From assembly GCA_900546005.1 (NCBI GenBank), contig URBJ01000044.1:1-17431 (forward strand): a stretch of 17,431 nt of DNA. Direction: 5' to 3'. The notes under the pieces are model-generated. The model was not told the DNA's origin and ran no database searches. It worked only from the letters and a program-made list of their open reading frames with translations. This DNA is from an uncultured Alistipes sp. GTDB lineage: Bacteria > Bacteroidota > Bacteroidia > Bacteroidales > Rikenellaceae. Below are positions 15,707 to 17,431 of this stretch, piece after piece. Positions within the stretch are counted from its first letter, which is position 1. Every line of letters begins with the position of its first letter. Both the position numbers and the translations under genes were made by a program.

Positions 15707-16591
15707 ATGAAAAAACAGTTACTTCTTTTTCTACTGAGCTTCGGGGCGTTTTTCGTTCATGGAATGCCGCCTGAAACCATTCTTCCGGGTCCCGCTGACG
15801 ATACCGTTTCAAAGCAGATCAACCCGATTCCGTTCGTCTCTGCAGACTCTCTCGCTCTACCCCAGCAACCCCTTCCGTCAAGCGACAAAAAGCCCTTCCT
15901 TCCCACCAGACGTAGAATGGACCGGGAAATCGACAAGAACAAATTCGCCTACAAGGGGGAGGTTGCGATCGGACTGACCGCATCATACGGTACACTATCG
16001 AGTGAAGAGACCGACTACCTGCTGATCCTCGACAACCTAAACCTCGACGGAAGCATCTTTACGGTAAATCCTTCGTTCGGATACTTCATCAAGGACAATC
16101 TGTGTGTCGGAGTTCGGTTCGGATACACCCGCATGCAGGGGCACGTCGGAAGTGCCAATATCAACCTCGGCGAAGCAAACGACATCAACATGTCCTTTGC
16201 CAACATCCGCCTCGACAACCATACGGTCTCCTACGGGGCCTTCTTCCGCTCGTACGCCGGCATCGACTCCAAAGGGCACTTCGGTCTGTTCAGCGAAATG
16301 GAGATCGCCGTCAACACGGGGTCGACCAATCTGGCTTACGAGTCCAACGCACAGATGAAACACACCCACAGCGAGAACCTGCAATGTAAACTGGATTTCA
16401 ATCCGGGTCTCGCCGTGTACGTCTTCCCGAACGTATGTACCACCATATCTTTCGGTCTGGGCGGTATCCAATATACGAAAACCACACAGAAAGACCCCGA
16501 AGGAAACGTCATCGGAAGCCGAAGCGCATCGAAAATGAGATTCCGACTGAATCTACTCAATATTCGCATCGGATTCAACGTTCATTTGTAA
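15707..16591 (+). CDS. Outer-membrane beta-barrel-like protein, copy 2
   Basis: A 294-aa paralogue of the preceding protein. The signal peptide covers about 1-19. It carries a longer Pro/Ser-rich linker before the barrel (about 45-70, with PQQPLPSSDKKP), then KGEVAIGLTASYG, GYFIKDNLCVGVRFGYTR, INLGEANDINMSF, GLFSEMEIAV and a closing LNIRIGFNVHL. The shared pattern with copy 1 includes KG..., N...G.RF.YxR, I.LG...IN.S and F.LF.EM. It probably arose by tandem duplication followed by strong divergence. The spacer from copy 1 is 12 nt, and a PCMD lipoprotein follows after 19 nt. Two non-identical barrels could form separate docking sites for the two PCMD lipoproteins; this is inference. Confidence 0.65.
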   Translation: MKKQLLLFLLSFGAFFVHGMPPETILPGPADDTVSKQINPIPFVSADSLALPQQPLPSSDKKPFLPTRRRMDREIDKNKFAYKGEVAIGLTASYGTLSSEETDYLLILDNLNLDGSIFTVNPSFGYFIKDNLCVGVRFGYTRMQGHVGSANINLGEANDINMSFANIRLDNHTVSYGAFFRSYAGIDSKGHFGLFSEMEIAVNTGSTNLAYESNAQMKHTHSENLQCKLDFNPGLAVYVFPNVCTTISFGLGGIQYTKTTQKDPEGNVIGSRSASKMRFRLNLLNIRIGFNVHL

Positions 16592-16610
16592 AACGCGACA
16601 TCTATCGAGT

Positions 16611-17431
16611 ATGAAAAAGTCTTGCAGCCGAATTTTGCTCGCACTCTCCCTCCTGCTGACAGCCTGTATCAAAAACGATATTCCCTATCCGGTTGTCGAG
16701 CTCGAAGTGCTCGGTGTATCCGGCAAGGGATTCACCTGTGCGGAATCGGATATAGACCGGAAAAACCGCATCGTTACACTCCATCTCGACGAAACGACCG
16801 ACATCAGCCGTGTCCAGATCGACTCGATCTCCATCACGTCGGGAGGCAAGACATCCGTGCCTTTGTCGGGAGAGTTCGATCTGAGAGGCAATCTGCCCAT
16901 TACCCTCTCCCTTTATCAGGATTACGATTGGACGCTTCACGCCGAGCAGCAGATCGAACGGATCTTTACGGTCAAAAATCAGATCGGCAGTGCCACATTC
17001 GATGTTGCGGCCAAAACGGCGACCGCCTATGTGCCCTCCGGAACAGACATGAACAACATACAGATCACCGAGCTCAAACTCGGTCCCAAGGAGATCACCA
17101 CCATGACACCATCTCCCGAAGAGTTGACCGTGTTTGAGACCTACCGGCAGGTCTATATCCAATACCACGACTTCAAGGAGACTTGGCGGCTGTATGTCAT
17201 TCCTACCGACATCTCCATACAGTTTACCCAAACCGACGCATGGAGCCGTGTACTCTGGCTCTATGCCGCAGGAAAGAGCGGCACTTCACTCGGATTCCGT
17301 TACCGCAAGAGCGGCGATACGCAATGGACCGACGTTCCTGCCGACAAAATCACCATAGACGGAGGTTCGTTGAGCACCCGCATTTCGGGACTCGAACCGG
17401 AGACCTCCTACGAGGTAATTGCCTTTTCCGA
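16611..17431 (+). CDS. PCMD-family surface lipoprotein, N-terminal part (cut by window end)
   Basis: Open from ATG 16611 to the last base (273 full codons) with no stop, so the 3' part lies outside the window. Lipobox LLLTAC gives C19, followed by IKNDIPYP. The N-terminal region (about 26-200) has the look of PCMD-type Bacteroidales lipoproteins: RIVTLHLDETTDIS, LSLYQDYDWTL, QIERIFTVKNQIG, VPSGTDMNNIQI, TELKLGP. An FnIII-like module follows from about 205 (WSRVLWLYAAGKSG, FRYRKSG..QWTDV, LEPETSYEV), matching the module before the PCMD domain in the gene at 12689. A C-terminal PCMD domain is expected beyond the window. It lies 19 nt after the second barrel protein, in the same operon. Confidence 0.75.
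   Translation, partial: MKKSCSRILLALSLLLTACIKNDIPYPVVELEVLGVSGKGFTCAESDIDRKNRIVTLHLDETTDISRVQIDSISITSGGKTSVPLSGEFDLRGNLPITLSLYQDYDWTLHAEQQIERIFTVKNQIGSATFDVAAKTATAYVPSGTDMNNIQITELKLGPKEITTMTPSPEELTVFETYRQVYIQYHDFKETWRLYVIPTDISIQFTQTDAWSRVLWLYAAGKSGTSLGFRYRKSGDTQWTDVPADKITIDGGSLSTRISGLEPETSYEVIAFS

Noticed and set aside
1..17431. CRISPR array, tRNA/rRNA genes, insertion sequences or invertible promoters
   Set aside because: No regularly spaced direct repeats, RNA gene folds, transposase or recombinase motifs, or long inverted repeats flanking a promoter were seen by reading. Absence was not tested by computation.

Overview
The window looks like a chromosomal segment of a gut-type member of the Bacteroidota, most likely order Bacteroidales. 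Evidence for this is the TAnnTTTG-type -7 boxes, the lack of Shine-Dalgarno-like leaders, many DUF4493/fimbrillin-like and PCMD-type surface lipoproteins, and a TrpB2-type tryptophan synthase. Coding GC is moderate (about half by eye) with AT-rich intergenic DNA, which would fit a Rikenellaceae/Alistipes-like genome better than Bacteroides. That genus-level guess is inference only.

Region 1 (1-4984, + strand) is one tight operon. It encodes a eukaryotic-type steroid 5-alpha-reductase (SRD5A family), an old-yellow-enzyme flavin oxidoreductase, two short-chain dehydrogenases whose reading frames overlap their upstream neighbours, and an MscS-type channel, and it ends at a hairpin terminator. 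A perfect 9-bp dyad sits just upstream of a -7-like element before the first gene. An SRD5A homologue, an enone reductase and hydroxysteroid-dehydrogenase-like SDRs together are what a pathway reducing 3-oxo-delta4 steroids or bile acids would need. The substrate and product are not proven by sequence.

Region 2 (5181-7077) holds trpB2 on the minus strand with its own terminator. Its roughly 320-nt leader contains a purine-rich tract with about 19 GAG triplets and an intrinsic terminator about 50 nt before the start codon, a layout that suggests transcription attenuation. A divergent promoter serves region 3.

Region 3 (7078-7980) is a single secreted serine esterase of the CE1/esterase D type, closed by a strong terminator.

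Region 4 (8145 to the end, + strand) is a seven-gene surface locus. It has a fimbrillin-like lipoprotein, two DUF4493-type lipoproteins, a DUF4493 plus PCMD lipoprotein, two paralogous outer-membrane barrel-like proteins, and a PCMD-family lipoprotein cut off by the window end. All five lipoproteins carry Cys-x-Lys just after the lipobox, and four carry a [S/T]-K-[A/T] motif 51-64 residues in. The locus probably builds a cell-surface appendage or surface complex. The C-terminal 40% of its first gene is markedly AT-richer than the rest, suggesting a swapped domain.
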